Shown here piece by piece: positions 1 through 6,656 of a stretch of DNA of 12,413 bases (positions are counted from its first letter, which is position 1; each line of letters opens with the position of its first letter). The notes under the pieces are model-generated. The model was not told the DNA's origin, did no database searches, and was given only the letters and a program-made list of their open reading frames with translations. The position numbers and the translations under genes were made by a program. Source of the stretch: Sphingobacteriia bacterium (lineage in GTDB: Bacteria > Bacteroidota > Bacteroidia > UBA7662); assembly GCA_009926245.1 (NCBI GenBank), contig RFPG01000016.1:1-12413 (forward strand), in the 5' to 3' direction.

Positions 1-496
1 TCGGGCCATGACACAGCACAAGCTCCACAGAGCCTCCTCCAATATCGTTGATCAAAACGGGGCCATCGTCCAAGAGGCCTGATTGCTGAAGGCCGTATCG
101 GATCCATTCGGCTTCTTGTTCGCCGGAAATGACAGCAAGGTTGATGGGAATTTGCTTTTGTTGGGGAATGTTGCTGAGAAGGGTCGAGGCCGTGCGGTGA
201 AGCCATTCAGAGGCTTGGTTCCATTGACGCAGGGCAGCTGTTCCAAACCCGTAGAATGCGGTTGCTCCTTGATCCAAAGCGATTTGGAGGTGATGTTGGA
301 GGGCAGCTTCGGCCCGCTTTTGTCCCGCTTCCGTGAGGAACCCAAAACCCTCGGAAGCCAGGCTTACTTCACGTTCTGCACGCTGAATCCAATGAGGTGA
401 ACCGGTTTGGCTGAGGGTACCAACAGCCAGCCCAAAGACATTGGTCCCCATGTCAACGACCGCTAATATTTCCCCGCGACGGTGGGAGGTGCTCAT
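1..496 (-). CDS. Ppx/GppA-family phosphatase, N-terminal part (cut by window edge)
   Basis: This reading frame runs from an ATG at 494-496 to the left edge without a stop, so only about 165 N-terminal residues are visible. It belongs to the exopolyphosphatase / pppGpp phosphatase family (ASKHA fold), which hydrolyses polyphosphate or pppGpp in the cytoplasm. Visible motifs, in order, are the phosphate-1 loop VVDMGTNVFGL near residues 13-23, the FGTAALR segment, ISGEQEAEWI, and the phosphate-2 loop INDIGGGSVEL near the cut. These match the family order. The canonical S/T-N-S/T-x-H/R of the first loop reads TNVFG here, a variation I would expect in Bacteroidota homologues. It lies 37 nt downstream of the ABC permease on the same strand and may be cotranscribed. 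Whether polyphosphate or pppGpp is the substrate cannot be told from this half. Confidence 0.85.
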   Translation of the reverse strand, partial: MSTSHRRGEILAVVDMGTNVFGLAVGTLSQTGSPHWIQRAEREVSLASEGFGFLTEAGQKRAEAALQHHLQIALDQGATAFYGFGTAALRQWNQASEWLHRTASTLLSNIPQQKQIPINLAVISGEQEAEWIRYGLQQSGLLDDGPVLINDIGGGSVELVLCHGP

Positions 497-533
497 CAGG
501 GAGCTGGACGAGTTGTTGGAGGAGTACCCCTGA

Positions 534-1268
534 TTAACGATAGAAAAGCCATTTACGCAGTTGGCCAAGGGAGACTTTTTGGCCGTACATCAAAACCCCG
601 ATCCGGAAAATGCGACCGGCGATCCAAACGGAACCCACAAAGGCAGTCACAAGAAGGCTCATGGAGAGTGCAATTTCCCAGAAGGGTACGCCAAAGGGTA
701 GGCGCACGACCATCACAATCGGTGAGGTGAGGGGAAACATGCTCATCCAGAAGGCCAACGACCCGTGAGGGTTCTGCATTACGAATTGAGAGGCGATGAA
801 GGCAAGGATAATGGGCATGCTGATGGGCATGACGAGTTGTTGGGAGTCCCCTTCGGAATCCACCGCCGAACCAACCGCTGCGAAGAGGGCAGCATAGAGT
901 AAGTACCCGCCCAGAAAGTAAAACAAAAACAAGGGGACAATGCTTTCCCAAGGCATGGACCCCAGCATCTGCATCCAATCCGGGTTGCCGGGGGTATCCG
1001 GGACCTGGCTTGCGGTCAGGCCCAGGGTTCCAATCAAGGTGCTGATACCGGTTCCTAACAATATCCACAAAACAAACTGGAAGAGCCCTACGGAGGCGAT
1101 CCCAAGAATTTTGCCCATCATCAATTCAAATGGACTGGTGGTCGAAATGAGGAGCTCCATGACCCTCCCCGCTTTTTCTTCAATCACACCGCGCATGACC
1201 ATGCTGCCATACAAGAAAATAAACATGTACATGAGCAGTGCGGCGCCGAATCCCAGCATGGTGGCCAT
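534..1268 (-). CDS. ABC-2 type permease, C-terminal membrane portion of a split gene
   Basis: The 244 residues form the membrane core of a NatB/ABC-2 exporter permease. They begin with a hydrophobic segment (MLGFGAALLMYMFIFLYGS) followed by MRGVIEEKAGRVMELLIST, the cytoplasmic coupling motif of this family. Then come KILGIASVGLFQF, a pair of membrane helices, the conserved EGDSQQLVMPISMP stretch, and a last helix near residues 198-226. The N-terminal helix and extracellular loop that normally precede this are encoded just upstream in another frame (1271-1780). The ATG at 1268 lies 2 nt beyond that frame's stop, so reinitiation could make it a separate polypeptide. The simpler reading is one permease gene of about 415 codons broken by a small indel or deletion. 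It partners the ATPase upstream. The exported substrate is unknown. Confidence 0.8.
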   Translation of the reverse strand: MATMLGFGAALLMYMFIFLYGSMVMRGVIEEKAGRVMELLISTTSPFELMMGKILGIASVGLFQFVLWILLGTGISTLIGTLGLTASQVPDTPGNPDWMQMLGSMPWESIVPLFLFYFLGGYLLYAALFAAVGSAVDSEGDSQQLVMPISMPIILAFIASQFVMQNPHGSLAFWMSMFPLTSPIVMVVRLPFGVPFWEIALSMSLLVTAFVGSVWIAGRIFRIGVLMYGQKVSLGQLRKWLFYR

Positions 1269-1270
1269 TT

Positions 1271-1780
1271 CTAGGCTTTGAGGTCGGATTCGGATTTGAG
1301 GGACTCAATAGTTTGTGGATCAAGCCCGTATTGGTTCATGCGCAGTTGGTAAATGCGTTCATTCACGGCATCTTCGATGCGTTCGGTGATTTGGAGACCG
1401 GCGGATTGCTCTGAAAAATAGGCAATGTTGGTTTTCCACGTGGAATCCAAAACCTGCAGGGAAAGAACTCCTGTTTCGGAATCTTGTAACAATTCACGAA
1501 TATTGGCGCTGTCCTTGGCGTTCAACGGGCCATCGCTCAAAGTGCCTTTGGGTAATTTTTGGAATTTCATTCCATCAGCATTGGCAAAGGCGCTATCAAA
1601 ATTCCCGGAGGGATCATGGACCCAAACGGTGGTCGATTCGTTGTCCCATTGGGCCATGAGGACGGGCACCAGGATGAACAAGCCGAACAAAATTGGGCCC
1701 AGCAGGGACATGACAAGGAAGGTTCGGCTTTGAATGCGGGTAAAAAACTCACGGCCTGCGACTAAGGGGATTTTGTTCAT
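1271..1780 (-). CDS. ABC-2 type permease, N-terminal portion of a split gene
   Basis: This encodes 169 residues. The start (MNKIPLVAGREFFTRIQSRT) and first membrane helix at about residues 20-43 are typical of NatB-like permeases, whose first helix is followed by a long extracytoplasmic loop. The rest of this frame is that soluble loop, ending LKSESDLKA and a TAG stop where the family would continue into the second membrane helix. The continuation is present immediately downstream in the -1 frame (534-1268). The ATG is 6 nt after the corrected stop of the ABC ATPase (TAA at 1787-1789), an operon-like spacing. Alone it cannot form a transport channel. It is a fragment of a damaged gene, a sequencing artefact, or half of a two-piece permease. 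Confidence 0.8.
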   Translation of the reverse strand: MNKIPLVAGREFFTRIQSRTFLVMSLLGPILFGLFILVPVLMAQWDNESTTVWVHDPSGNFDSAFANADGMKFQKLPKGTLSDGPLNAKDSANIRELLQDSETGVLSLQVLDSTWKTNIAYFSEQSAGLQITERIEDAVNERIYQLRMNQYGLDPQTIESLKSESDLKA

Positions 1781-2706
1781 GATAGGTTAGGCTTGATGGT
1801 GAGGGCCAACTGCTTTGATAAAGATGTCCTGGAAGCTGGGCAGGCGTTCGGCAAAATACACGATACGGCTGTGTTGATTGTAATGCGCGATGATGGCTGG
1901 CCAATCGGAAGGAGCAGCCTCAAAGACCAAACGGTGGATGGATTCTTCGGATGATGATGACTGACAGGGGTATGGGCGGGGGGAGCGGGCGGCGGCGAGG
2001 CCGTTTCGCCGACGCAATGAATCTCGATTTGGTTGCCGCTGTGCTGCCGGCGAACGGCCTGGGTCGGTCCGGCCAGCACCACCCCGGCTTGGTGGATCAG
2101 CACCACATCGGTGCACAGGTCTTCGACCGTTTCCATTCGGTGCGTGGAGATCAACAGGGTGGTGCCCGCCGCCCGCCTCTCCAGCAAGATGTTCTTCAAC
2201 AACCGGGCGTTGACCGGATCAAAACCCGAAAAGGGTTCATCCAAAATCAGCAAGTCCGGATCGTGCATCAGTGCAGCCACCAATTGAACTTTTTGTTGCA
2301 TGCCTTTGGAAAGCTCCTCGGCTTTTTTGTTCCACCAGGACTGCATTTCCAGGCGGGTCATCCAATGCTTGGCCGCTTGCAATGCCTGATCCGATTCCAA
2401 ACCCCGCAGCCGGGCCAGGTAAAGCAATTGCTCCCCGATTTTCATTTTTTTATAGAGCCCGCGTTCTTCGGGCAGGTAACCAATTCGACGGGCATGTTCC
2501 GGCCCCAATTCGCGGCCGTCCAACCAAATGCTCCCGCTGTCCGGGGCGGTAATCCGGTTAATCATCCGAATGAGGGTCGTCTTGCCGGCTCCGTTGGGAC
2601 CTAACAAGCCCATGATTCCGCCCTTGGGGACTTGCATGCTGACATCGAGAAGGGCTCGGTGGTTTCGGTAGCTTTTGCTGACGGAACGTATGTCCAAAAA
2701 GGCCAT
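1777..2706 (-). CDS. ABC transporter ATP-binding protein (NatA-like), apparent frameshift near the C-terminus
   Basis: This is the nucleotide-binding subunit that powers the adjacent ABC-2 permease at the cytoplasmic face. Visible are Walker A GPNGAGKTT (about 36-44), the Q-loop region GYLPEERGLY (76-85, with E in the usual Q position, as is common in this subfamily), the signature LSKGMQQK (132-139), Walker B LLILDEP (152-158) and the H-loop STHR (187-190). From about residue 230 the frame becomes Pro-rich and then unlike the family. The expected C-terminus (ESIHRLVFEAA, then LPSFQDIFIKAV) is instead in the -1 frame and ends at TAA 1787-1789. The break lies between about 1945 and 2010, where the coding strand has six consecutive C (1978-1983). 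Restored length is about 306 residues, normal for NatA-like proteins. As written, the gene ends at 1777 and overlaps the permease start. Confidence 0.85.
   Translation of the reverse strand: MAFLDIRSVSKSYRNHRALLDVSMQVPKGGIMGLLGPNGAGKTTLIRMINRITAPDSGSIWLDGRELGPEHARRIGYLPEERGLYKKMKIGEQLLYLARLRGLESDQALQAAKHWMTRLEMQSWWNKKAEELSKGMQQKVQLVAALMHDPDLLILDEPFSGFDPVNARLLKNILLERRAAGTTLLISTHRMETVEDLCTDVVLIHQAGVVLAGPTQAVRRQHSGNQIEIHCVGETASPPPAPPAHTPVSHHHPKNPSTVWSLRLLLPIGQPSSRITINTAVSCILPNACPASRTSLSKQLALTIKPNLS
1978..1983 (-). repeat. Run of six C (coding strand) at the ATPase frame break
   Basis: On the coding (minus) strand the ATPase reads GCT CCC CCC GCC here, the longest homopolymer near the break between the frame holding the ABC motifs and the frame holding the family-like C-terminus. 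A nearby triple ATG/CAT repeat at 1949-1958 is another slippage-prone site. Restoring one base anywhere from about 1945 to 2010 joins the two frames. Confidence 0.5.
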
Positions 2707-2760
2707 AATTTGTGATTTAAAAGGGAAAAGAAAATAGATCCAGCAGGGAGGTCTGGGGGC

Positions 2761-3645
2761 TTAGGCTTGGACAATCCAAGGCTGAAGCAAGGGGACTTTA
2801 TCGGCTTGAACAAGCACATAATTGTACGTGGCACTCTTGGAGAGACGATGGGTGGGGACCAGGCCCCTTTCTTCGTCCACATTAAAATACAAGTAGCCCA
2901 GGTCTTTCATAAATTCTTCAACGTAGGCCGCGATCGAATCGTCTAAAATTTCAATTAGCAAACTTGGTTTCCAAACTTTGAATTGCTGAAAACCCGCCAA
3001 GACCTGAGGTTCGAACTTTTCGACATCGATTTTGATTAAATCCACCCGGTCAATCCCCTTTTCTTCCAAAAATTGATCCAAAGAACGAACCTGCACGGTG
3101 TAGGAACGCTGTTTTTGATTTTTCCCATGGGTGTCTTGCAGCAGGGACGCCTCGTAGTGGTTATCGGTTCCTTCGTACAAGGTCGCCTCCCCGTCCTGGG
3201 CCCCGCAAGCGATGGGGTGAAGAGCAAGGGGGCGGCCGTTCAATTCGTTGTTACGCTCCAGGATTTCAAAAACACGGGGAACCGGCTCAAAAGCATGAAC
3301 CTGGGCACGGGGGTTGGAAGACCAGGCAATCAGGCTGTAAATTCCGGTATTGGCCCCTACATCCAAAACGGTATGGGCCTCCCGACACAGAGCCGTCCAC
3401 ACCCCGGAGCTTACTCGCTCCCAGCCTCGTTCCAGGCCACCCCAAAAAAGCAGCGTCTCGATATAATGACCTTGGTTGAACATGCGGAATCCCCGCCCCG
3501 CCCCACTCTGAATGGTCATGGTACCATGGACAAACAAATGCCGGGTCCAGGACATCGGCAGGCGACCCCAGCGTCGCAGGGGCTCCATGAGGTAAATGCG
3601 CCCGGGCAGGAGGGCGTAGAGGGTGCGGAACAGGCCCAGTTTCAT
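2761..3645 (-). CDS. FkbM-family SAM-dependent methyltransferase
   Basis: This 294-residue Rossmann-fold methyltransferase has the SAM-binding motif I LDVGANTGIYS (about 94-104) and the acidic motif II HAFEPVP (117-123). The FkbM-typical segment VDLIKIDVEKFEPQVLAG lies at 201-218, followed by the strand SLLIEIL. FkbM proteins methylate hydroxyls, often of sugars or polyketides, and many Bacteroidota members sit in surface-polysaccharide loci. The substrate here is unknown and no glycosyltransferase is adjacent. The N-terminal 80 residues are basic and moderately hydrophobic, without a clear signal peptide. It is the first gene of the leftward run, 54 nt upstream of the ABC ATPase. A candidate -7 element lies on its strand at 3678-3685. 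The ATG at 3645 is the first start after the divergent promoter region. Confidence 0.85.
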   Translation of the reverse strand: MKLGLFRTLYALLPGRIYLMEPLRRWGRLPMSWTRHLFVHGTMTIQSGAGRGFRMFNQGHYIETLLFWGGLERGWERVSSGVWTALCREAHTVLDVGANTGIYSLIAWSSNPRAQVHAFEPVPRVFEILERNNELNGRPLALHPIACGAQDGEATLYEGTDNHYEASLLQDTHGKNQKQRSYTVQVRSLDQFLEEKGIDRVDLIKIDVEKFEPQVLAGFQQFKVWKPSLLIEILDDSIAAYVEEFMKDLGYLYFNVDEERGLVPTHRLSKSATYNYVLVQADKVPLLQPWIVQA

Positions 3646-3677
3646 GCGGCTTTTGGGGTTAAAGGGAATCGTATGTC

Positions 3678-3685
3678 CAAAGATA
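3678..3685 (-). promoter_or_regulatory. Candidate Bacteroidota -7 element for the FkbM methyltransferase
   Basis: The minus strand reads TATCTTTG, a full match to TAnnTTTG, about 33 nt upstream of the ATG at 3645. It would give a short leader of roughly 25-30 nt. No clear -33 TTTG partner is seen. Confidence 0.4.
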
Positions 3686-3686
3686 T

Positions 3687-3697
3687 AGGGTTACCCT
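3687..3697. promoter_or_regulatory. Short perfect inverted repeat between two divergent candidate promoters
   Basis: AGGGTTACCCT consists of 5-bp arms around one base. It lies immediately between the two outward-facing TAnnTTTG matches and could be an operator or a chance palindrome. Confidence 0.25.
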
Positions 3698-3701
3698 GCC
3701 T

Positions 3702-3709
3702 TATATTTG
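3702..3709 (+). promoter_or_regulatory. Candidate Bacteroidota -7 element for the DHH phosphoesterase
   Basis: TATATTTG matches TAnnTTTG and ends 7 nt before the ATG at 3717. If used, the transcript would be leaderless or nearly so. A -33 TTTG is not evident. Confidence 0.4.
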
Positions 3710-3716
3710 GCCCGCT

Positions 3717-4733
3717 ATGAAGGCAGAGCCGGCGATCCTGGCGGACTTGTTCCGTCAACCACTTCAAATCTTTATCACCACCCACCACAAACCTGATGCG
3801 GATGCCTTGGGTTCTTCCCTGGGCTGGGCCCATATCCTGCGTTCTGCCGGTCATCGAGCCTCGGTGGTCGTGCCCAACGATTTCCCCGCCTTTTTGGATT
3901 GGATGCCAGGGCGCGATGAGGTTATTGATTTCGAAAAAGACCCCCTCCGGGCCCAGTCTTGTTTGGAGGAAGCCGACTTGGTTTGTTGCCTGGATTTTAA
4001 CGACCTCAAGCGTAACAACGAATTGGGCGAGCGCATCGCCGTTTCCGGCAAAACCATCCTTATGGTGGACCACCACCCTTACCCCAAAGATTTTGCAACC
4101 CATCGCTACCACAGCGTTCAGGCCTCCTCGACCTGTGAGCTCATCTTGGATTTGTGCAAAGACTTGGGATGGATGGACTTCCTCACGACCGATGCGGGCG
4201 CCTGCCTTTACGCTGGCTTGGTGACCGATACCGGCTCTTTTCGCTTTGCTTCCACCACGCCGAACACCCATCGATGGGCCGCTGTCCTCCAAGAAAGAGG
4301 CCTGCAGCACCACCGGGTTCACGAAGCGATTTTTGATCAAATGCCTCCGAATATTCTTCGGTTCCTGGGCCATTGTTTTTTGAACCGACTCCACGTGCTG
4401 GAAGAATTCGATACAGCCTACCTGGCCATTCCTCGAAGCGATTTGGAGGAATTTGGAGTCCAAACCGGGGATACCGAAGGTTTGGTTAATTACGCCCTCA
4501 ACCTCAAGGGTATGCGTTTTGCATCGGTGATGATCGACCGGGGTCCTTTGGTCAAAATGTCGTTCCGCTCCAAAGGAGATGTACCGGCAAATTTATTTGC
4601 CTCCACCTACTTTGAAGGCGGCGGGCACCTCAATGCCGCGGGTGGCCAAAGCGGCGATTCCCTTTCGGTCACCGAACAACGTTTTCTGCAGGCATTGCAT
4701 GTCTTCGGCCCTGTCCATCTCCAGCAACCATGA
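3717..4733 (+). CDS. nrnA: DHH-family phosphoesterase, NrnA-like (nanoRNase / pAp phosphatase)
   Basis: This 338-residue DHH/DHHA1 protein is predicted to degrade short oligoribonucleotides and dephosphorylate pAp in the cytoplasm, with Mn as cofactor. All family motifs are visible: motif I HHKPDADALGS (23-33), motif II DFND (93-96), motif III VDHHP (117-121), motif IV TDTGSFRF (170-177), and the DHHA1 substrate-binding GGGHLNAAGG (301-310). Motif I has DAD where many members have DGD, and both metal-ligand Asp residues are kept. Length fits NrnA (about 310-345). The start is the ATG closest to the expected N-terminus, just after a -7-like element. Its TGA overlaps the ATG of the downstream lipoprotein by 4 nt (ATGA), so the two are probably translationally coupled. 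Many Bacteroidota use NrnA as oligoribonuclease, which would make it important for growth. Confidence 0.93.
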   Translation: MKAEPAILADLFRQPLQIFITTHHKPDADALGSSLGWAHILRSAGHRASVVVPNDFPAFLDWMPGRDEVIDFEKDPLRAQSCLEEADLVCCLDFNDLKRNNELGERIAVSGKTILMVDHHPYPKDFATHRYHSVQASSTCELILDLCKDLGWMDFLTTDAGACLYAGLVTDTGSFRFASTTPNTHRWAAVLQERGLQHHRVHEAIFDQMPPNILRFLGHCFLNRLHVLEEFDTAYLAIPRSDLEEFGVQTGDTEGLVNYALNLKGMRFASVMIDRGPLVKMSFRSKGDVPANLFASTYFEGGGHLNAAGGQSGDSLSVTEQRFLQALHVFGPVHLQQP

Positions 4734-5626
4734 ACCATCGCTGTCCTATTTTCCTCGTCCTTTGGTCTGGGATTCTACTCTTTTTGGTGGCCTGCCAAGA
4801 GTCCGGCCCATCCGACACTTCTGCTCCCTTCAAGACCAAGGGCGGCCTTGAATACCGTTGGCACCGCAAAGGGGCTCCCGTCAAAGCAGAGCCCGGCGAT
4901 ATCATGGAATTACGGATGCAGATTTTTGCGGGGGATTCTTGCCTTTACGGTGGGCACGACTACTCAGAAACCTGGAGCCTTCAGCTAACCCAACCCACGT
5001 ACAAGGGGAGTATTCAAGAAGGCCTTGCCCTCATGGGACGGGGTGATAGTGCGACTTTTTATCCGGTGGCCGATTCGGTCTTTCGTTACGATCTTACCCA
5101 AACCAAGCCTTCGTGGTTGGATGGCTCTTCCAAGCTTCGTATCGAAATCGGCGTCCGCAGTCTTCGCAACGAAGAAGCTGCTATTCAGACCTTTATGCTT
5201 CAACAGGGCATTCCGGATTCTTGTCGGCATGCCTCTGGTTATGTTCGATATAACATTGAATCGTCCATTCCATCGTCCAAGTCCAAACCACGCGGTGCCT
5301 CTGGTTCTGTTCTTCAAAACGGCCGCAAATACAAGCTGCTTGGGAACATGCGGGTTTTGGGAGGGGAAACGGTGCGGGAATTTACCGAGCTTGAGCCTTT
5401 TTATTTTGTTCAAGGCCAGGGTCAAATCAAGCCCGAAGGTATGGGGCAAGCCCTGGCTACCTGCCGGGAAGGGGATTCGGTTTGGATTGTGTTACCATCT
5501 TGGTTAGCCTACGGCAAAAAATCAATGGCGGATGCCGGCGTTCCAGCCTATGCGTCTTTATTTTTTCAGCTAAGAATCTTGGGAGAGCCCGCCGTCAAGT
5601 CGTCGCTGTCGACCTCAAGGCGTTAA
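4730..5626 (+). CDS. FKBP-type peptidyl-prolyl isomerase-like lipoprotein, probably two FKBP-like domains
   Basis: The 298-residue protein starts with a lipoprotein signal: basic start, hydrophobic stretch, then LFLVAC with Cys22 as the lipidation site. It should therefore be an envelope lipoprotein. The C-terminal half ends as a recognisable FKBP domain (EGMGQALATCREGDSVWIVL, then PSWLAYG and VPAYASLFFQLRIL, to about residue 285). The first half (about 38-146) has the same shape, with GD near 56, EGLALMGRGDSATF, and a closing strand LRIEIGVRSL. It appears to be a degenerate FKBP-like domain without the usual active-site residues. It is coupled to nrnA by a 4-nt overlap. In Flavobacteriia I recall GldI-type gliding lipoproteins beside a DHH phosphoesterase, so a GldI-like folding role is plausible but not shown. 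Its 3' end overlaps the convergent alkB-like gene by 32 nt. Confidence 0.82.
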   Translation: MNHRCPIFLVLWSGILLFLVACQESGPSDTSAPFKTKGGLEYRWHRKGAPVKAEPGDIMELRMQIFAGDSCLYGGHDYSETWSLQLTQPTYKGSIQEGLALMGRGDSATFYPVADSVFRYDLTQTKPSWLDGSSKLRIEIGVRSLRNEEAAIQTFMLQQGIPDSCRHASGYVRYNIESSIPSSKSKPRGASGSVLQNGRKYKLLGNMRVLGGETVREFTELEPFYFVQGQGQIKPEGMGQALATCREGDSVWIVLPSWLAYGKKSMADAGVPAYASLFFQLRILGEPAVKSSLSTSRR

Positions 5627-6647
5627 AGGCCTTGATCTTGGGATGGATCATGCTGAACCATAGGGGCGGTATCAATACAGGAACAATCAAACCGGCATAA
5701 CCCCCGGGGAGGGTGGGGCCATCATCGTGGGTTTTGAGTTGATAATAGGGTTTGCCACCGTACATATGATGATCGGCATGTCGGCTCAAGTCGTAGAGCA
5801 TAAAACGGCTAAAAGGCTTGTCGCTTTGCCAGGCATGATGGGCGCGGACCCTTTCGTTTTCGGCGCGCTCCAGTCCGTAATGTTCAATATAATTGGTGTA
5901 TTCCAGGAGTATATCCGCGAACAAGGCTTGACCAACATAGACCACGGCCAGCAAAGGATGAATCCACCCAAGCGCTCCCAGCAAAGGAATTTGCAACAAA
6001 GTGTTACGGACCATCGCATTCCCGGCCCCGTAGGGTGTTCGGCCCGCCTTGCGTAGTCTTTCGGCCTCCGATTCAAGGGATTGCATCCACTGCCCGCGGA
6101 TGCTCCGTACCAGAAAGCGATAAAAATGCTCCCCGTAGCGGGCCGAAGCATGATCCAGGGAGGTTGCGACATGCCGATGATGAACACGCAGATGGTCAAT
6201 TGCAAAATAAGGATTCATCACCAAAAACAGCAGGAAATCCCCGGCCCTTTTCCAGGCTGTCTCCTTGCGGTGAATCATTTCGTGGGCCGCAACAATGCCC
6301 ATAGAACCGCTCGAAAAACCCGTCGATAACACGGCACCAACCAACGCAGATCCTTCCAAAACGCCGTTGTAAGTACCCCATAACAAGGTCCCTATCCCTG
6401 CCAGAACCATGGGTATCGCCAACACAACATACAAATCAGGAAGGGTGTTTTCAGCCGCCGAATCGTTGTTGCGGCGTTGACCCAAGATCCACTCCAACGA
6501 GTTAACGACCACCAATACAAAGATGACATTGGACCAGGCCCAGGGTCCCCCCATCGTATTGCCCCACAGGGTGATGAGTCCCGGGACCAGGGTCAATGCA
6601 TAGGCGTAGGAACGGTTACGGTTATTGGCTGTTGGGGAATTCATCAT
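5595..6647 (-). CDS. AlkB-type integral membrane non-haem di-iron hydroxylase (alkane 1-monooxygenase-like)
   Basis: The 350-residue membrane protein carries the histidine boxes of the alkane hydroxylase / xylene monooxygenase family: HEMIH (122-126), HLRVHHRH (152-159) and LSRHADHH (287-294). It also has NYIEHYGL (252-259), close to the AlkB signature that precedes the last box. About six hydrophobic segments are visible, near residues 14-29, 38-55, 71-90, 97-120, 221-250 and 318-335. The family uses O2 and electrons from rubredoxin to hydroxylate a terminal methyl group of alkanes or fatty acyl chains in the inner membrane. No rubredoxin or rubredoxin reductase is in the window. It is the last gene of the rsmA run, 9 nt after the DUF1801 gene. 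Two ATG codons are in tandem at the start. The actual substrate (alkane, terpene or lipid) is open. Confidence 0.87.
   Translation of the reverse strand: MMNSPTANNRNRSYAYALTLVPGLITLWGNTMGGPWAWSNVIFVLVVVNSLEWILGQRRNNDSAAENTLPDLYVVLAIPMVLAGIGTLLWGTYNGVLEGSALVGAVLSTGFSSGSMGIVAAHEMIHRKETAWKRAGDFLLFLVMNPYFAIDHLRVHHRHVATSLDHASARYGEHFYRFLVRSIRGQWMQSLESEAERLRKAGRTPYGAGNAMVRNTLLQIPLLGALGWIHPLLAVVYVGQALFADILLEYTNYIEHYGLERAENERVRAHHAWQSDKPFSRFMLYDLSRHADHHMYGGKPYYQLKTHDDGPTLPGGYAGLIVPVLIPPLWFSMIHPKIKAFNALRSTATT
5615..5635. terminator. Hairpin at the convergent gene ends
   Basis: A perfect 7-bp inverted repeat (TCAAGGC / GCCTTGA, 7-nt loop) surrounds the lipoprotein stop codon and lies inside the overlap with the convergent hydroxylase gene and just beyond it. 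There is no T-run on either side, so a classic intrinsic terminator is doubtful. Its position suits a shared 3' boundary. Confidence 0.3.
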
Positions 6648-6656
6648 GGAGAAGAA

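Noticed and set aside
1255..1320. Programmed -1 ribosomal frameshifting in the permease
   Set aside because: The overlap contains no X-XXY-YYZ slippery heptamer in the correct phase and no obvious downstream stem, so mutation, error or reinitiation is preferred.
1951..2604. A 217-codon plus-strand open frame opposite the ABC ATPase
   Set aside because: It is a shadow of the ATPase coding strand with low-complexity composition and no recognisable domain.
3642..4463. A 273-codon open frame antisense to nrnA
   Set aside because: It lies entirely opposite a well-supported DHH phosphoesterase, shows no family motifs, and long antisense frames are common opposite GC-rich codon-biased genes.
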